From assembly GCF_001399975.1 (NCBI RefSeq), contig NZ_LKBD01000015.1, forward strand, positions 33,279 through 97,278: a DNA stretch of 64,000 nt, given 5' to 3'. Positions within the stretch are counted from its first letter, which is position 1; the number at the start of each line of letters is the position of its first letter. This stretch comes from Pseudoalteromonas sp. P1-9. GTDB taxonomy: Bacteria > Pseudomonadota > Gammaproteobacteria > Enterobacterales > Alteromonadaceae. A model generated the notes under the pieces. It saw only the letters and a list, made by a program, of their open reading frames with translations. It did not search any database and was not told where the DNA came from. Made by a program: the position numbers and the translations under genes. This document shows positions 39,149 to 49,109 of this stretch, one piece after another.

Positions 39149-40471
39149 TTATCTTTGCTTAATGTAGTTAATTAACTTATTTGCAATTTCGGTATTGTCT
39201 AAGTGGCCTTTAAAGGCGTCTGCACCTTTGCCATAAGCTAAAATTGGCACATCAATCGCGGTGTGACCGCCTGTAGTCCAACCTGTATTTGACGCATCAC
39301 TAATTAGTTGTCGTATATGTTTTACCAATGCTTCTTTTTCTTTATGCTCATCATCTTTTTCGCTCTTAGCACTGGTGGTAAGCATAGTCAGCTGCTCTGC
39401 TTGCGATTTATCTAACTTAATGCCAGTTTTGTCTGACCAAGTAGTTAAAAGGTGATCACTTTTCATCAGCGCTTTGGCAATTTTAGTAATACTGGCGTTA
39501 ACGCCTTTTATTATATCTGTATGCCAAGAATAGTGGCCGTTGGCACCAAGAGTTAACCCACCGGTACTGTGATCTGCAGTAACCACAAGTAAGGTATCTG
39601 GATTTTGGTCTACGTATTGTTTTGCATGCTTAATTGCATTGGCAAAATCATCCATTTCAGCCATCGCGCAGGCAATATCGTTAGCGTGACCACACCAATC
39701 AATTTGCGAACCTTCAAGCATTACAAAGAAACCATCACGCTTATTGTTATCAAGTAACGACAGGGTTTTCTTTGCCATATCAGCAAGTCGTGTGGGGTTT
39801 TGGTCAATTGCATACGCAAATGCCACATCAGAAAACAAGCCAAGCGCTGGTAGCGACTTAATCGATTCTAGTTTGTCGAAATCATCAACATATTGATAAC
39901 CCGCTTGTTTGAATTCAGAAACAAGATTTCGGTCATCACGAATAAAATATTTAGTACCGCCACCAAGCATTAAATCTACCGCTAGCTTTCCATCTACTTT
40001 AACATCAACGTAATCGTTAGCAATTTCGTCATAGTTACGGCGGCTTTCGTTATGCGCGGCGAAACTTGCAGGTGTAGCATGGTTAATTTGTGAAGTTGCA
40101 ACTAACGCGGTAGTAAGGCCTTTTGATTTTGCGATTTGCAGCATAGTAGTTAACGGTTTTTTTGCGGTATCAACAGCAATTGCGCCATTGTAGCTTTTAG
40201 TAGCGGTAGAAAGTGCTGTTGCACCCGCAGCACTGTCAGTAACCACTGTATCATCATCAGGGCTCGTACTAGCAAGGCCGACAAATAGCTCATCAAAGAT
40301 AGTACGCTCTACGTATTTAGTATTTTTGTCATCTTTAAAGTAACGATAACCAGTAGTGTAGGCGGGTCCCATGCCATCACCAATCATATAAATAATATTC
40401 TTTGGTGCATCTGCATACGCTAAACTGCTGCTTGCCAATAATACTGTTGAGGCAACTAACGATTTTTTCAT
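39149..40471 (-). CDS. Alkaline phosphatase (PhoA superfamily)
   Basis: The 440-residue periplasmic enzyme has a signal peptide (1-20). It shows the metal- and phosphate-site motifs IGDGMG (Asp32), the nucleophile Ser80 in VVTDSAAGATAL, HATPASFAAHN, MLEGSQIDWCGHAND, VTADHSTGGL and a late TGGHTAIDVP. It releases phosphate from phosphomonoesters. I looked for a Pho box upstream and saw none with 11-bp heptamer spacing, unlike the two TonB operons. The promoter region contains two TTTAGCGC copies of unknown meaning. Confidence 0.93.
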   Translation of the reverse strand: MKKSLVASTVLLASSSLAYADAPKNIIYMIGDGMGPAYTTGYRYFKDDKNTKYVERTIFDELFVGLASTSPDDDTVVTDSAAGATALSTATKSYNGAIAVDTAKKPLTTMLQIAKSKGLTTALVATSQINHATPASFAAHNESRRNYDEIANDYVDVKVDGKLAVDLMLGGGTKYFIRDDRNLVSEFKQAGYQYVDDFDKLESIKSLPALGLFSDVAFAYAIDQNPTRLADMAKKTLSLLDNNKRDGFFVMLEGSQIDWCGHANDIACAMAEMDDFANAIKHAKQYVDQNPDTLLVVTADHSTGGLTLGANGHYSWHTDIIKGVNASITKIAKALMKSDHLLTTWSDKTGIKLDKSQAEQLTMLTTSAKSEKDDEHKEKEALVKHIRQLISDASNTGWTTGGHTAIDVPILAYGKGADAFKGHLDNTEIANKLINYIKQR

Positions 40472-40551
40472 GTGTATTGTTTTTCTGTGTTATTTTGCGC
40501 TAAACATAACGTATTTATGCGCTAAATTACATTTTTATCGGTGAAATTACA

Positions 40552-41403
40552 TTGCAAGTTACAATAACAGAAACATCGTACGAAATTGATGGATTAAAAA
40601 TCGCATGTCAGCGATTAAACAATCGTAATACAAAAATTATCGCACTGCATGGTTGGCAAGATAATAGTAATTCGTTTTTACCCCTTATTAATCAAATGCC
40701 TCGCTATGATTGGTATGTGATTGATTTCCCTGGACACGGACTTTCAAGCTGGCGTAATAAACAAGCGCATTATTATTTTATCGATTATGTAGATGATGTT
40801 TATCGCGTGTTGCAGCAAATCGCGCCAAATGAAAAGGTAGTTATTGTTGGTCATTCAATGGGGGCTATGGTTGCTAACCTATTTGCTGCCTGTTTTCCTG
40901 ATAAGGTTAAATGCGTTATTGCAATTGAGGGGTTAGCGTGTGTTACAACACCAGACAGCGAAGTAACAGCGCAATTAAGAAATGCCATTGAAAGCCGTGC
41001 TAAACCAACTAGCAAGCGAGTATTTAAACGCTTTGACCAAGTTGTTAATGCGCGACTTGCAGTAAGTGATTTAGATTACGACAATGCTGCACTCATTATG
41101 AAAAGAAATACACAGCAAGTAGAAGATGGCATTAAGCTTTTGACTGACCCAAAACTCAAACATCACTCAGGTTTTCGTTTTAGTCCAAGCCAATGCCAAG
41201 CAATTTGTAAAGATATAACAGTACCATTACTGCTAATAAAAGCGATAAATGGATTTGAAATGATATCGCAAGCGATTGAAAATTATGGACAACTTTATAC
41301 AAATTTAGGTGTAATAGAGATCCCTGGTGGGCATCATTGTCATATGGAATATGCGCAAGTGATTGCGAAAGAGGTTGACGTTTACGTAAACGGTGTAAAC
41401 TAA
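40552..41403 (+). CDS. Alpha/beta hydrolase
   Basis: The 283-residue protein has the classic fold: oxyanion strand ALHGWQDNSNSF (about 31-42), the acid-strand turn DFPGHGLSSW, nucleophile elbow GHSMGA (Ser102) and a late His in GGHHCHMEY. The start is TTG at 40552, because no in-frame ATG or GTG lies nearby and the N-terminus fits the family. The substrate is unknown. It is upstream of fadD on the same strand, with 137 bp between, so a lipid-related role is possible but not shown. Confidence 0.82.
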   Translation: MQVTITETSYEIDGLKIACQRLNNRNTKIIALHGWQDNSNSFLPLINQMPRYDWYVIDFPGHGLSSWRNKQAHYYFIDYVDDVYRVLQQIAPNEKVVIVGHSMGAMVANLFAACFPDKVKCVIAIEGLACVTTPDSEVTAQLRNAIESRAKPTSKRVFKRFDQVVNARLAVSDLDYDNAALIMKRNTQQVEDGIKLLTDPKLKHHSGFRFSPSQCQAICKDITVPLLLIKAINGFEMISQAIENYGQLYTNLGVIEIPGGHHCHMEYAQVIAKEVDVYVNGVN

Positions 41404-41540
41404 AGTTTGTATAACGTGCCTAAATATGTGAATATTAGCCCTTTAGAGTAATTACTCAATTGTTAAATTGCCTTACATGAATTAAGGTTTAAGTTGAACA
41501 CAAAAACACAAACAATAAATATAATTTATAGGAGCCTATC

Positions 41541-43202
41541 GTGGAAAAGATTTGGTTGAAGCGTTACCCAGCAGGTGTTCCTGCTGAGATAGATCCACAG
41601 CACTATGACTCCCTGCTTGAACTATTTGAAAAAAGCTTTCAAGACTATGCAGATCTTCCTGCCTTTGAAAATATGGGTAAGGTATATACATACCAACAAA
41701 TGGATGACGCAACTAAACGATTTGCTTCATATCTACAAAATCAACTAGGCGTTAAAAAAGGTGATAAAGTTGCGGTTATGATGCCGAATTTATTACAAAC
41801 GCCAATTGCAATTCTTGGTACACTGCGTGCGGGCGCGACTGTTGTAAATGTAAACCCGCTTTACACTACGCGTGAGCTTGAGCATCAATTAAACGATTCA
41901 GAAACAAGCACTATTATTATTCTTGCCAACTTTGCTCGTACACTTGAAGAAGCGTTACCAAAGACGAATGTTAAAAACATCGTAGTTACTGAAATTGGTG
42001 ATATGTTAGGTGGTGTTAAAAAGCATTTAGTTAACTTTGTTGTAAAACACCTTAAGAAGATGGTGCCAAGTTATAGCCTGCCAAACATTATCGATTTCAC
42101 AGATGTGATGAAATCTGGTGATGTATCTAAGTATACGCGCCCACATTTAACGCAAGATTGTTTAGCATTCTTACAGTATACCGGTGGTACTACCGGTGTA
42201 TCTAAAGGTGCCATGCTTACACACGGCAATATGGTAGCAAACCTTGAGCAAGTAACGGGTTGTTTAGACCCACTACTTAATAAAGGTAAAGAAATGGTAG
42301 TAACAGCGCTACCGCTTTATCATATTTTTGCCTTAACGGCGAACTGCCTAACTTTTATGAAGTACGGTGGCCATAACCTTTTAATCACTAATCCGCGTGA
42401 TATGAAAGGGTTTATTAAAGAACTTCAGGGCAAAAAGTTTACCGTAATGACAGGTGTAAATACCTTGTTTAACGGCCTATTAAATACGCCTGGATTCTCT
42501 GAAATTGATTTTTCATCGCTAAAAATATCGCTTGGTGGCGGTATGGCAGTACAACGCCCAGTTGCTGAAAAATGGCAAACGGTTACTGATTCTCGCTTAG
42601 TTGAAGGTTATGGACTAACTGAATGTGCGCCACTTGTTACTGTTAGCCCGTATGACCTTGCAGCATTTAATGGATCAATTGGTTTACCAGCACCAAGCAC
42701 AGAACTTAAAATCGTAAAAGAAGACGGTACTGAAGCAGAACTGGGTGAAGCAGGGGAGCTTTGGGTTAAAGGTCCTCAGGTAATGAAAGGTTATTACAAT
42801 CGTCCAGAAGCAAGCGCAGAATGTTTAAAAGACGGTTGGTTTGCAACGGGTGACGTTGCTAAATACGATGAAGAAGGCTTCTTCTATATTGTTGACCGTA
42901 AAAAAGACATGATTATTGTATCTGGCTTTAACGTATTCCCAAATGAAGTGGAAGAAGTGGTAGCGATGCATGAAGGTGTGCTTGAAGTTGCGGCTGTCGG
43001 TGTACCACATGAAGTAAGTGGTGAACAAGTTAAGATTTTTGTCGTGAAAAAAGACCAAAGTCTGACAGAAAAAGATATAATCAAGCACTGTCGTGAAAAC
43101 TTGACCAATTATAAAGTGCCAAAGTTTGTGGAATTCCGCGAAGATTTACCAAAAACAAATGTTGGTAAAATTTTAAGACGCGCACTTAAAGAAGCAAGTT
43201 AA
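41541..43202 (+). CDS. fadD: Long-chain fatty acid-CoA ligase
   Basis: The 553-residue AMP-forming enzyme has the P-loop [13 protein letters not shown], the YGLTECAP motif, the FACS region [17 protein letters not shown] and the catalytic Lys near the end ([10 protein letters not shown]). FadD activates imported fatty acids for beta-oxidation. It starts with GTG after a GGAG ribosome-binding site. The fadD-rnd order is the standard gammaproteobacterial one. A strong terminator separates it from rnd. Confidence 0.95.
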   Translation: MEKIWLKRYPAGVPAEIDPQHYDSLLELFEKSFQDYADLPAFENMGKVYTYQQMDDATKRFASYLQNQLGVKKGDKVAVMMPNLLQTPIAILGTLRAGATVVNVNPLYTTRELEHQLNDSETSTIIILANFARTLEEALPKTNVKNIVVTEIGDMLGGVKKHLVNFVVKHLKKMVPSYSLPNIIDFTDVMKSGDVSKYTRPHLTQDCLAFLQYTGGTTGVSKGAMLTHGNMVANLEQVTGCLDPLLNKGKEMVVTALPLYHIFALTANCLTFMKYGGHNLLITNPRDMKGFIKELQGKKFTVMTGVNTLFNGLLNTPGFSEIDFSSLKISLGGGMAVQRPVAEKWQTVTDSRLVEGYGLTECAPLVTVSPYDLAAFNGSIGLPAPSTELKIVKEDGTEAELGEAGELWVKGPQVMKGYYNRPEASAECLKDGWFATGDVAKYDEEGFFYIVDRKKDMIIVSGFNVFPNEVEEVVAMHEGVLEVAAVGVPHEVSGEQVKIFVVKKDQSLTEKDIIKHCRENLTNYKVPKFVEFREDLPKTNVGKILRRALKEAS

Positions 43203-43222
43203 ATAGGGAATACCCTAAAAAG

Positions 43223-43249
43223 AAAAACCGGCAATCTGCCGGTTTTTTT
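43223..43249 (+). terminator. Terminator of fadD
   Basis: AAAAACCGGCA pairs with TGCCGGTTTTT over a short loop and is followed by extra T residues, 20 bp after the fadD stop. Confidence 0.9.
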
Positions 43250-43262
43250 ATGAGGAAAAGTA

Positions 43263-44390
43263 GTGCAATACTCATTTATTACAGAACAACAAGAATTAGA
43301 TTCAGCGGTCACCAGCTATAACAACAAATCGGTACTCGCGGTAGATACCGAGTTTATGCGACGCCGCACCCTTTACCCAGAGCTTGCATTATTGCAAATT
43401 TACGATGGCAATCGTATTTGCCTTATCGATCCAACGTTAGATCTTGATTTGTCGGCGTTTTGGCAGCTAATGGAAAATCCTAATATTATTAAAGTGTTGC
43501 ATTCACCATCTGAGGATCTTGAGGTGTTTGCACGCCATGGCAATTGTACTCCAACACCTTTGTTTGATACACAATTTGCATTAAGTCTATTAGGGGAGCG
43601 CAACTGTGTTGGCTTTGCCAATATGGTTGAAATGCTACTCGAAGAACAAATAGACAAAAGTGAATCTCGCACTAATTGGTTGCAACGCCCATTAACGAAA
43701 GCCCAGTTAGACTATGCAGCTGCCGATGTATTTTACTTAATGCCTTGTTTTAACATTATTAAAGAAAAACTAAACGATGATAAGCAAGCGATTGTGTTTG
43801 GTGAAAGCGCAGTTATTGCTAATAAGCGCAAATATGAAACACCGTTAGAACTTGCCTATCTAGATATTAAAAACGCGTGGCAACTTAACCCGAAACAATT
43901 AGCAGTGCTTCAGCAGTTAGCAGCTTGGCGCTTAAATCGCGCCCGTGAGAAAAACTTAGCACTTAACTTTATCGTTAAAGAGCACATTTTATTTGAGATA
44001 GCCAAAACACAGCCAACTCATTTTGGTGCATTAAAGCGTTTGTGTGAAGGCGACCAAGGGTTACTTAATCGCTATGGTAAAACCTTGTTAAATTTAGTGA
44101 AAATCGGTTTAGATAAAGACGAAGCCGAGCATCCAGAAAAAATTCAACGCTTAATAGACTTTCATGGCTATAAAAAAACGTTAAAAGAGCTACGTGCTGA
44201 GCTTGAAAAAATATCGAAAGACAATGATATTCCACTTGATGTGCTGGCAAGTAAAAAACAAATGAATCAATTGATCAGCTGGAAGTGGAAATGCAAGTCA
44301 AAATTTGATGAAGGTGCACTTTTAAAACCGGATTTAATGACGAGTTGGCGCGGTGAAATGGTCAAGCATTCACTAAAAGACTGGTTTTAA
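43263..44390 (+). CDS. rnd: Ribonuclease D
   Basis: The 375-residue protein is a DEDD-type 3'-5' exoribonuclease for tRNA and small-RNA 3' processing. The ExoI motif is VDTEF (Asp28, Glu30), ExoII lies around HSPSEDLEVF and ExoIII around LDYAAADVFYL. Two HRDC-like helical domains follow (about 205-290 and 300-370). Translation starts at GTG after a GAGG ribosome-binding site located inside the end of the fadD terminator region. Confidence 0.94.
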   Translation: MQYSFITEQQELDSAVTSYNNKSVLAVDTEFMRRRTLYPELALLQIYDGNRICLIDPTLDLDLSAFWQLMENPNIIKVLHSPSEDLEVFARHGNCTPTPLFDTQFALSLLGERNCVGFANMVEMLLEEQIDKSESRTNWLQRPLTKAQLDYAAADVFYLMPCFNIIKEKLNDDKQAIVFGESAVIANKRKYETPLELAYLDIKNAWQLNPKQLAVLQQLAAWRLNRAREKNLALNFIVKEHILFEIAKTQPTHFGALKRLCEGDQGLLNRYGKTLLNLVKIGLDKDEAEHPEKIQRLIDFHGYKKTLKELRAELEKISKDNDIPLDVLASKKQMNQLISWKWKCKSKFDEGALLKPDLMTSWRGEMVKHSLKDWF

Positions 44391-44400
44391 ACTGAGATTA

Positions 44401-44427
44401 AAAAAGCCTGCTTCACGCAGGCTTTTT
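44401..44427. terminator. Bidirectional terminator between rnd and minE
   Basis: AAAAAGCCTGC pairs with GCAGGCTTTTT over a five-base loop. Flanking A- and T-runs allow use by both convergent genes. Confidence 0.9.
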
Positions 44428-44432
44428 TATGT

Positions 44433-44690
44433 TTACTTATCGTCAGGCAAAGTGACATTGAGTTCGAGTACAGCCAAGTCATCTTCGTTTTGCTCAAGCT
44501 GAACTTGAACCTGATCTTGCTCGATATTTACGTATTTACGGATCACTTCAAGAATATCTTGTTTAAGCTGTGGTAAATAATCTGGCGTACCACGACTTGA
44601 GCGCTCATGCGCTACGATGATCTGTAATCGTTCTTTAGCTAAACTTGCTGTTGTTTTCTTTTGTGAGCGAAAGTAATCAAGTAATGACAC
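44433..44690 (-). CDS. minE: Cell division topological specificity factor MinE
   Basis: MinE stimulates MinD ATPase and drives the Min oscillation. The product (about 85 residues) has the family start [22 protein letters not shown], an amphipathic and MinD-binding region, and the C-terminal dimer domain. GTG 44690 is chosen: it gives the family N-terminus and has GGAGG five bases upstream, whereas the upstream in-frame ATG (44702) would include the ribosome-binding site in the coding sequence. The GTG is one base past the minD stop. Confidence 0.93.
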   Translation of the reverse strand: MSLLDYFRSQKKTTASLAKERLQIIVAHERSSRGTPDYLPQLKQDILEVIRKYVNIEQDQVQVQLEQNEDDLAVLELNVTLPDDK

Positions 44691-44691
44691 A

Positions 44692-45501
44692 TTAACCTCC
44701 AAATATCCGTTTAAGTAGGCCCTTCTTCTCAGCTTCTAAAAAGCGAAAATCAACTTTTTCACCTAATAAACGGTCAATCGCATCAGAATACGCTTTACCC
44801 GCATCAGAGTCTGAATCAAGAATTACAGGCTGACCCGAGTTAGACGCATTAAGTACTGCTTTTGACTCAGGAATAACGCCCAATAAATCGATTGCTAGAA
44901 TATCTTGAACATCTTCTACTGACAGCATTTCACCCGTTGCAACACGCTCTGCATTATAACGTGTTAATAGCAGGTGTTCTTTTACGTTTTCAAGCCCTTC
45001 TTCAGCGCGTTTTGACTTACTTTGTAAAATACCCAAAATACGATCTGAGTCGCGCACCGATGAAACTTCAGGGTTGGTCGTAACAATTGCTTCGTCTGCG
45101 AAGTAAAGTGCCATCATTGCACCGGCTTCAATACCTGCTGGTGAATCACAAATGATAAAGTCGAAATCTTTCTTAAGCTCGTTTAATACCAGCTCAACGC
45201 CTTCTTTGGTTAACGCGTCTTTATCGCGCGTTTGCGAAGCAGGTAAAATAAACAATTTTTCTACACGTTTATCTTTGATTAATGCTTGGTTTAAGTTTGC
45301 TTCATTGTTGATTACATTAACGAAATCATAAACAACACGGCGCTCACAACCCATAATCAAATCAAGGTTACGTAAACCAATATCAAAGTCGATAATAACG
45401 GTTTTGTATCCTTTTAACGCAAGCCCAGTGCCAATCGCTGCACTTGATGTTGTTTTACCAACACCGCCTTTACCTGATGTGACAACAATAACTTTTGCCA
45501 T
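44692..45501 (-). CDS. minD: Septum site-determining ATPase MinD
   Basis: The 269-residue ParA-like ATPase has the deviant Walker [13 protein letters not shown] (about 10-21), switch regions including [11 protein letters not shown], and an amphipathic C-terminal membrane-targeting helix ([11 protein letters not shown]). It recruits MinC to the membrane to block division at poles. It is the middle gene of minCDE. Confidence 0.97.
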   Translation of the reverse strand: MAKVIVVTSGKGGVGKTTSSAAIGTGLALKGYKTVIIDFDIGLRNLDLIMGCERRVVYDFVNVINNEANLNQALIKDKRVEKLFILPASQTRDKDALTKEGVELVLNELKKDFDFIICDSPAGIEAGAMMALYFADEAIVTTNPEVSSVRDSDRILGILQSKSKRAEEGLENVKEHLLLTRYNAERVATGEMLSVEDVQDILAIDLLGVIPESKAVLNASNSGQPVILDSDSDAGKAYSDAIDRLLGEKVDFRFLEAEKKGLLKRIFGG

Positions 45502-45513
45502 GAAATCTATCCT

Positions 45514-46212
45514 TTAAACCAAAGCTGAAATTTTTAATGATTCGTTTTCAAGTGAAATACATGCAGCATTGCCCCATGATTCACCTTGCAGTGAGTCGCT
45601 CAGCCAGTAGTTTCCGTTAATTGAAACTAACTCAGCATTAAGCTTTTGGCAGAATATAACGGATTCTTGCCCTTTTGCACCAGCGATAGCGCGGCCACGT
45701 AATGTGCCATAAACATGAATATTGCCATCGGCAATCACTTCAGCGCCTGGACTTACTGAGCCTGTAATAATGAGATCACGGTTCTTCGCATAAACTTGCT
45801 GACCACCACGTACATTGCCACTAATAATTTGCGCGGGTACAAATACTTCTTTTTCGACAATTGATGTATTTGCAGCTGATTGTGGTTTTGCTTTAGGTGC
45901 TTGGTCTTTACTGTAATTTAGTATTGATAGTTTGTGCAGTTTAGCGGCAGTATTTTGCTCGTCCGTACCGTTACACACACCTACTGGGTTAAGCTGCAGG
46001 TCAATTAAAGATTGCTTTAACTTTGCAAAGTCAATGTGTTCGTTTGGTACAGACTGAAGGTTTACGACAATTGGCGCACCGAAGAAAAACTTGGGTACTT
46101 GAGCAATTTTTTCGTCAAGTTGACTAATCAAACTATCTAGATCGTTTTTAAATAGATGCAATACAGATAGTGTAAAAAGGTTCCCTTTTAGTTCAAAAAT
46201 TTGTTCCGACAT
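45514..46212 (-). CDS. minC: Septum site-determining protein MinC
   Basis: The 232-residue inhibitor of FtsZ assembly has an N-terminal FtsZ-binding domain (FELKGNLFTLSVLHL) and a C-terminal beta-helix with the MinD-binding NVRGGQQVYAKNRDL and GTLRGRAIAGA. ATG 46212 is chosen as it gives the MSEQIF start typical of the family; the ATG at 46239 would add nine hydrophobic residues. It is first in the operon and divergent from ycgL. Confidence 0.93.
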   Translation of the reverse strand: MSEQIFELKGNLFTLSVLHLFKNDLDSLISQLDEKIAQVPKFFFGAPIVVNLQSVPNEHIDFAKLKQSLIDLQLNPVGVCNGTDEQNTAAKLHKLSILNYSKDQAPKAKPQSAANTSIVEKEVFVPAQIISGNVRGGQQVYAKNRDLIITGSVSPGAEVIADGNIHVYGTLRGRAIAGAKGQESVIFCQKLNAELVSINGNYWLSDSLQGESWGNAACISLENESLKISALV

Positions 46213-46348
46213 AATCTCAATTATTATTATAAAAATCACAGGCTGATTTTTTAGAAGAATCCAGCCATTAAGCGCAATTTATCTCACTTTTAGTGTATGC
46301 CATGGTATAGTGTGACGCAGTGTTACGCAAGAAGTAAAAGGTGTTTGA

Positions 46349-46627
46349 ATGCTCAGTGCAGTGTATAAAAGTAAAAAAAAGGCAGATACCTATCTGTACG
46401 TTGAAAAAAGAGATGATTTTTCAAAAGTTCCGGAACCTTTAATGGCAACTTTTGGTCAACCAAGTTTTGTAATGCTAATTAATTTAGCAAAACGTGAACA
46501 ACTTGGTACGGCTGACCTTGAAAAAGTGAAGCAAGAATTAGCTGAAAAAGGATTTTATTTACAGCTACCGCCAAAACAAGAAAGTTTATTAGATGAATTT
46601 AGAAAACAAAATGGAGTCACTGACTAG
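46349..46627 (+). CDS. YcgL-domain protein
   Basis: The 92-residue protein matches the YcgL family along its length ([31 protein letters not shown] and a GFYLQLPP end). The fold is known but the function is not. It is conserved near minC in gammaproteobacteria. Its stop codon overlaps the GTG start of the mltB-like gene by one base, so the two are coupled. Confidence 0.9.
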   Translation: MLSAVYKSKKKADTYLYVEKRDDFSKVPEPLMATFGQPSFVMLINLAKREQLGTADLEKVKQELAEKGFYLQLPPKQESLLDEFRKQNGVTD

Positions 46628-47643
46628 TGTTTAAAAAACTCGCCCTAATCACAGCAAGCCTTATTTCGGTCTCTACCTTTGCAGATGAAGAGCAAGCAAA
46701 ATTTAACCAGTACGTTGCAGATTTAAAAGTGGAAGCAATTGAAAAAGGGTTTTCACAAAAAATCGTTGATAACGCCTTTGCAACCGTTAAGTTTAAGAAA
46801 AAAGTCATTAAAGCGGATAAAAATCAGCCTGAAGTCAAAGAAACGTTAGAAACTTATCTGCCAAAGCGTGTACCTAAGTGGAAGATAGATAGGGCACGTA
46901 AACTATATAAAGAAAATCAAACAGAGCTTGAAAAAATTGCCGCTAAGTATGGCGTACAAGCGCGTTTTATCGTCGCGCTTTGGGGCCTTGAAAGTAATTT
47001 TGGTAAAATCCAAGGCTCGCATCCGGTTATCTCTTCAGTGGTAACGTTAGCATATGACGGACGTCGCGAGGCACTGTATAAGCGCCAACTTTGGGCCGCG
47101 TTAACGATTTTAGAAGAAGGCCATATTGATCTTGACCACTTTAAAGGTTCGTGGGCAGGTGCAATGGGTCAAACACAATTTATGCCAACGTCGTTTAATG
47201 CTTACGCGGTCGATTACGACGGTGACGGTAAAAAAGACATTTGGCAAAATAAGCTCGATGCCTTCGCATCTATTGCAAACTATTTGAAAAAAGCGGGCTG
47301 GAATGACTCACTAACATGGGGCCGCCAGGTGGTGTTGCCTGAGGGGTTTAATAGTGAACATATTTTGCAGCGCGGCACGCGTACACGCAAACAATGGCTC
47401 GAGAATTGGAATAAATCAGAGCGTGGTCTAGCTGATTGGCAGGCACTGGGTCTTCGCCGTACTGATGGCACTGATTTACCAAATGTTGGTATTACCGCTG
47501 CGCTTGTAATGCCAGATGATAAAAATGGCCGTATGTATTTGGCGTATGACAATTACAAGGCGCTAATGCATTGGAATCGTTCTTATTATTTTGCGACTTC
47601 AGTTGGCTATTTATCCGACCGTATCGGTTACCCTAAAATCTAA
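46627..47643 (+). CDS. mltB: Lytic murein transglycosylase B-like (GH103)
   Basis: The 338-residue periplasmic enzyme cleaves peptidoglycan to 1,6-anhydro-muropeptides. It has a signal peptide (about 1-19) with no lipobox Cys, so it is the soluble form. The catalytic Glu122 lies in LWGLESNFG, followed by GSWAGAMGQTQFMP and the YDGDGKKDIW segment. Translation begins at GTG, one base into the ycgL stop. Confidence 0.9.
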   Translation: MFKKLALITASLISVSTFADEEQAKFNQYVADLKVEAIEKGFSQKIVDNAFATVKFKKKVIKADKNQPEVKETLETYLPKRVPKWKIDRARKLYKENQTELEKIAAKYGVQARFIVALWGLESNFGKIQGSHPVISSVVTLAYDGRREALYKRQLWAALTILEEGHIDLDHFKGSWAGAMGQTQFMPTSFNAYAVDYDGDGKKDIWQNKLDAFASIANYLKKAGWNDSLTWGRQVVLPEGFNSEHILQRGTRTRKQWLENWNKSERGLADWQALGLRRTDGTDLPNVGITAALVMPDDKNGRMYLAYDNYKALMHWNRSYYFATSVGYLSDRIGYPKI

Positions 47644-47656
47644 TCACCTATTTATC

Positions 47657-47688
47657 GGTGCCAGTCGTTTTATCTGGCACCTTTTTCT
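47657..47688 (+). terminator. Terminator of the ycgL-mltB operon
   Basis: GGTGCCAG pairs with CTGGCACC over a nine-base loop and is followed by CTTTTTCTTTT-type sequence. Confidence 0.88.
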
Positions 47689-47744
47689 TTTCGCTTTTCT
47701 TACACAACTAGCTTAAAATGTCGCCCTGAAATTTAGGGGCACAT

Positions 47745-48245
47745 ATGTTAGAAGATAAATTTTGGCTTAAAAAGTCGTTGGCAGAGATGAACAACGATGA
47801 ATGGGAAGCCATTTGTGATGGCTGCGGTAAATGTTGTTTACACACCTTTATTGATAGCGATGAACAAGAAGAAAGTTTTGAAAGTACCGATGTACTGCGC
47901 GAAGGCGAAGAGATTATCTATACTGCGATTGTGTGTCGCTATCTCGATACTAAAAAATGCTTTTGTACAGAATATGAAAACCGCACATCGTTAGTGCCTA
48001 GCTGCGTGAAACTCACCAAAGATAACATTGATAATATCTTTTTTATGCCACCAAGTTGTAGCTACCGTCGTTTACATGAAGGGCGTGGCCTTGCGTCTTG
48101 GCATCCACTTTTAAATAACGGCAGTAAAGCGGTAATGCATCGTATGGGGATTAGCGTTAAAGGCCGTGTAATGAAGGATAACCAAATCGATATGGATTTA
48201 TTTGAAGATTACATTGCCGATTGGCCCAAAGAGGACCACGACTAA
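47745..48245 (+). CDS. YcgN-family (UPF0260) cysteine-cluster protein
   Basis: The 166-residue protein has the family start KFWLKKSLAEMNNDEWEAIC and the zinc- or Fe-S-type cluster CDGCGKCCLH plus later Cys (VCRYLDTKKCFC, SCVKL and SCSYRRL). Function is unknown. Its stop overlaps the next start by one base, indicating translational coupling to the SPOUT methyltransferase. Confidence 0.9.
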   Translation: MLEDKFWLKKSLAEMNNDEWEAICDGCGKCCLHTFIDSDEQEESFESTDVLREGEEIIYTAIVCRYLDTKKCFCTEYENRTSLVPSCVKLTKDNIDNIFFMPPSCSYRRLHEGRGLASWHPLLNNGSKAVMHRMGISVKGRVMKDNQIDMDLFEDYIADWPKEDHD

Positions 48246-48754
48246 TGAGCAAGGTACAAGTGGTACTGATTAACCCTAAAAGCGCAACAAATGTGGGTGG
48301 CGTAATGCGAGCTGCAGGGTGCTATGGCGTTGAAAAGGTTCATCACACAGGTAATCGTTATGGTTTTGCGCAAAAATTTGCAACCGACACAAAACAGCGT
48401 ATCGATGAAATACCACTGTGTGCACTTGAAAATATTGAAACACTTGTTAAGTCCGATACTAAAATAATCGCTGTTGAATTAATTGATGGGGCAACACCGT
48501 TACCGCATTTCGAGCACCCCGAAAATGCCATTTATGTATTAGGACCTGAAGATGGGTCAATTCGTAAAGACGTACTAAAGCACTGCGATGATGTTGTTTA
48601 TGTACCGACGGTTGGCTGTATGAATCTTGCAGCAACGGTTAATGTGGTTTTATACGACAGACTTGCAAAGGCTACTAACACTGACTACTCAAGAGAGTTT
48701 TTGTTGCAAAATCGCGATAACAATAATCGCGTTACGTTTAAAAAGAAAAACTAG
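48245..48754 (+). CDS. TrmH-family (SPOUT) RNA methyltransferase
   Basis: The 169-residue protein has the three SPOUT motifs: NPKSATNVGGVMRAA, YVLGPEDGSI and VGCMNLAATVNVVLYDR. It should use S-adenosylmethionine to 2'-O-methylate an RNA, probably tRNA or rRNA; the target is not evident. ATG 48245 is chosen because it overlaps the ycgN stop and gives a normal family start; an ATG at 48221 would overlap ycgN by 25 bp. Confidence 0.88.
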   Translation: MSKVQVVLINPKSATNVGGVMRAAGCYGVEKVHHTGNRYGFAQKFATDTKQRIDEIPLCALENIETLVKSDTKIIAVELIDGATPLPHFEHPENAIYVLGPEDGSIRKDVLKHCDDVVYVPTVGCMNLAATVNVVLYDRLAKATNTDYSREFLLQNRDNNNRVTFKKKN

Positions 48755-49023
48755 TTTGTCCTAGTAATCGCATTTTTACATGCGGCATTAATTCGTATTT
48801 TTGCCGCAAAACCAATTATTACCATTCTACTGCTTACCAAATTCGCCGTATCTATTTCATTCAAAGCCATATAAGAAATATGACAATGCACACGATTTTT
48901 TGTCATGGCAATGAAAAATCACGGTTACATACTCGTTAACAGAATCCCTGTGCGAGATAAAATACAAATCATTAACAATTGATTTATAACGTAAAAACAT
49001 CTAAAGATTTCAAATTTACTGCC

Positions 49024-49079
49024 ATGTAATGTAAATGACATGTTTATGAAACCCTTGTGTCATTTTGAGCCTCTAGACT
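49024..49079 (+). promoter_or_regulatory. Predicted Pho-box array and -10 for the TonB energizer operon
   Basis: Four heptamers of form xTGxxAx start exactly 11 bp apart: ATGTAAT (49024), ATGACAT (49035), ATGAAAC (49046) and GTGTCAT (49057, 6 of 7 to CTGTCAT). Ten bases after the last one is a -10-like TAGACT (49074-49079). PhoB boxes are tandem CTGTCAT-type repeats with 11-bp pitch that replace the -35 and end about 10 bp before the -10. The rest of the 355-bp gap (48755-49109) shows only a weak TGCGGCA/TGCCGCA hairpin at 48781-48808. Confidence 0.62.
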
Positions 49080-49109
49080 ATGCGCAATCATTTAATAGGG
49101 TTACATAAA

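Noticed and set aside
40472..40551. Pho box for the alkaline phosphatase gene
   Set aside because: ATGTAAT-like words occur on the minus strand, but their spacings are 20 and 25 bp rather than 11, so they do not form a PhoB array.
41461..41540. FadR or PsrA operator upstream of fadD
   Set aside because: No CTGGTC core or GAAAC-N4-GTTTC-type dyad could be found in the 137-bp gap.
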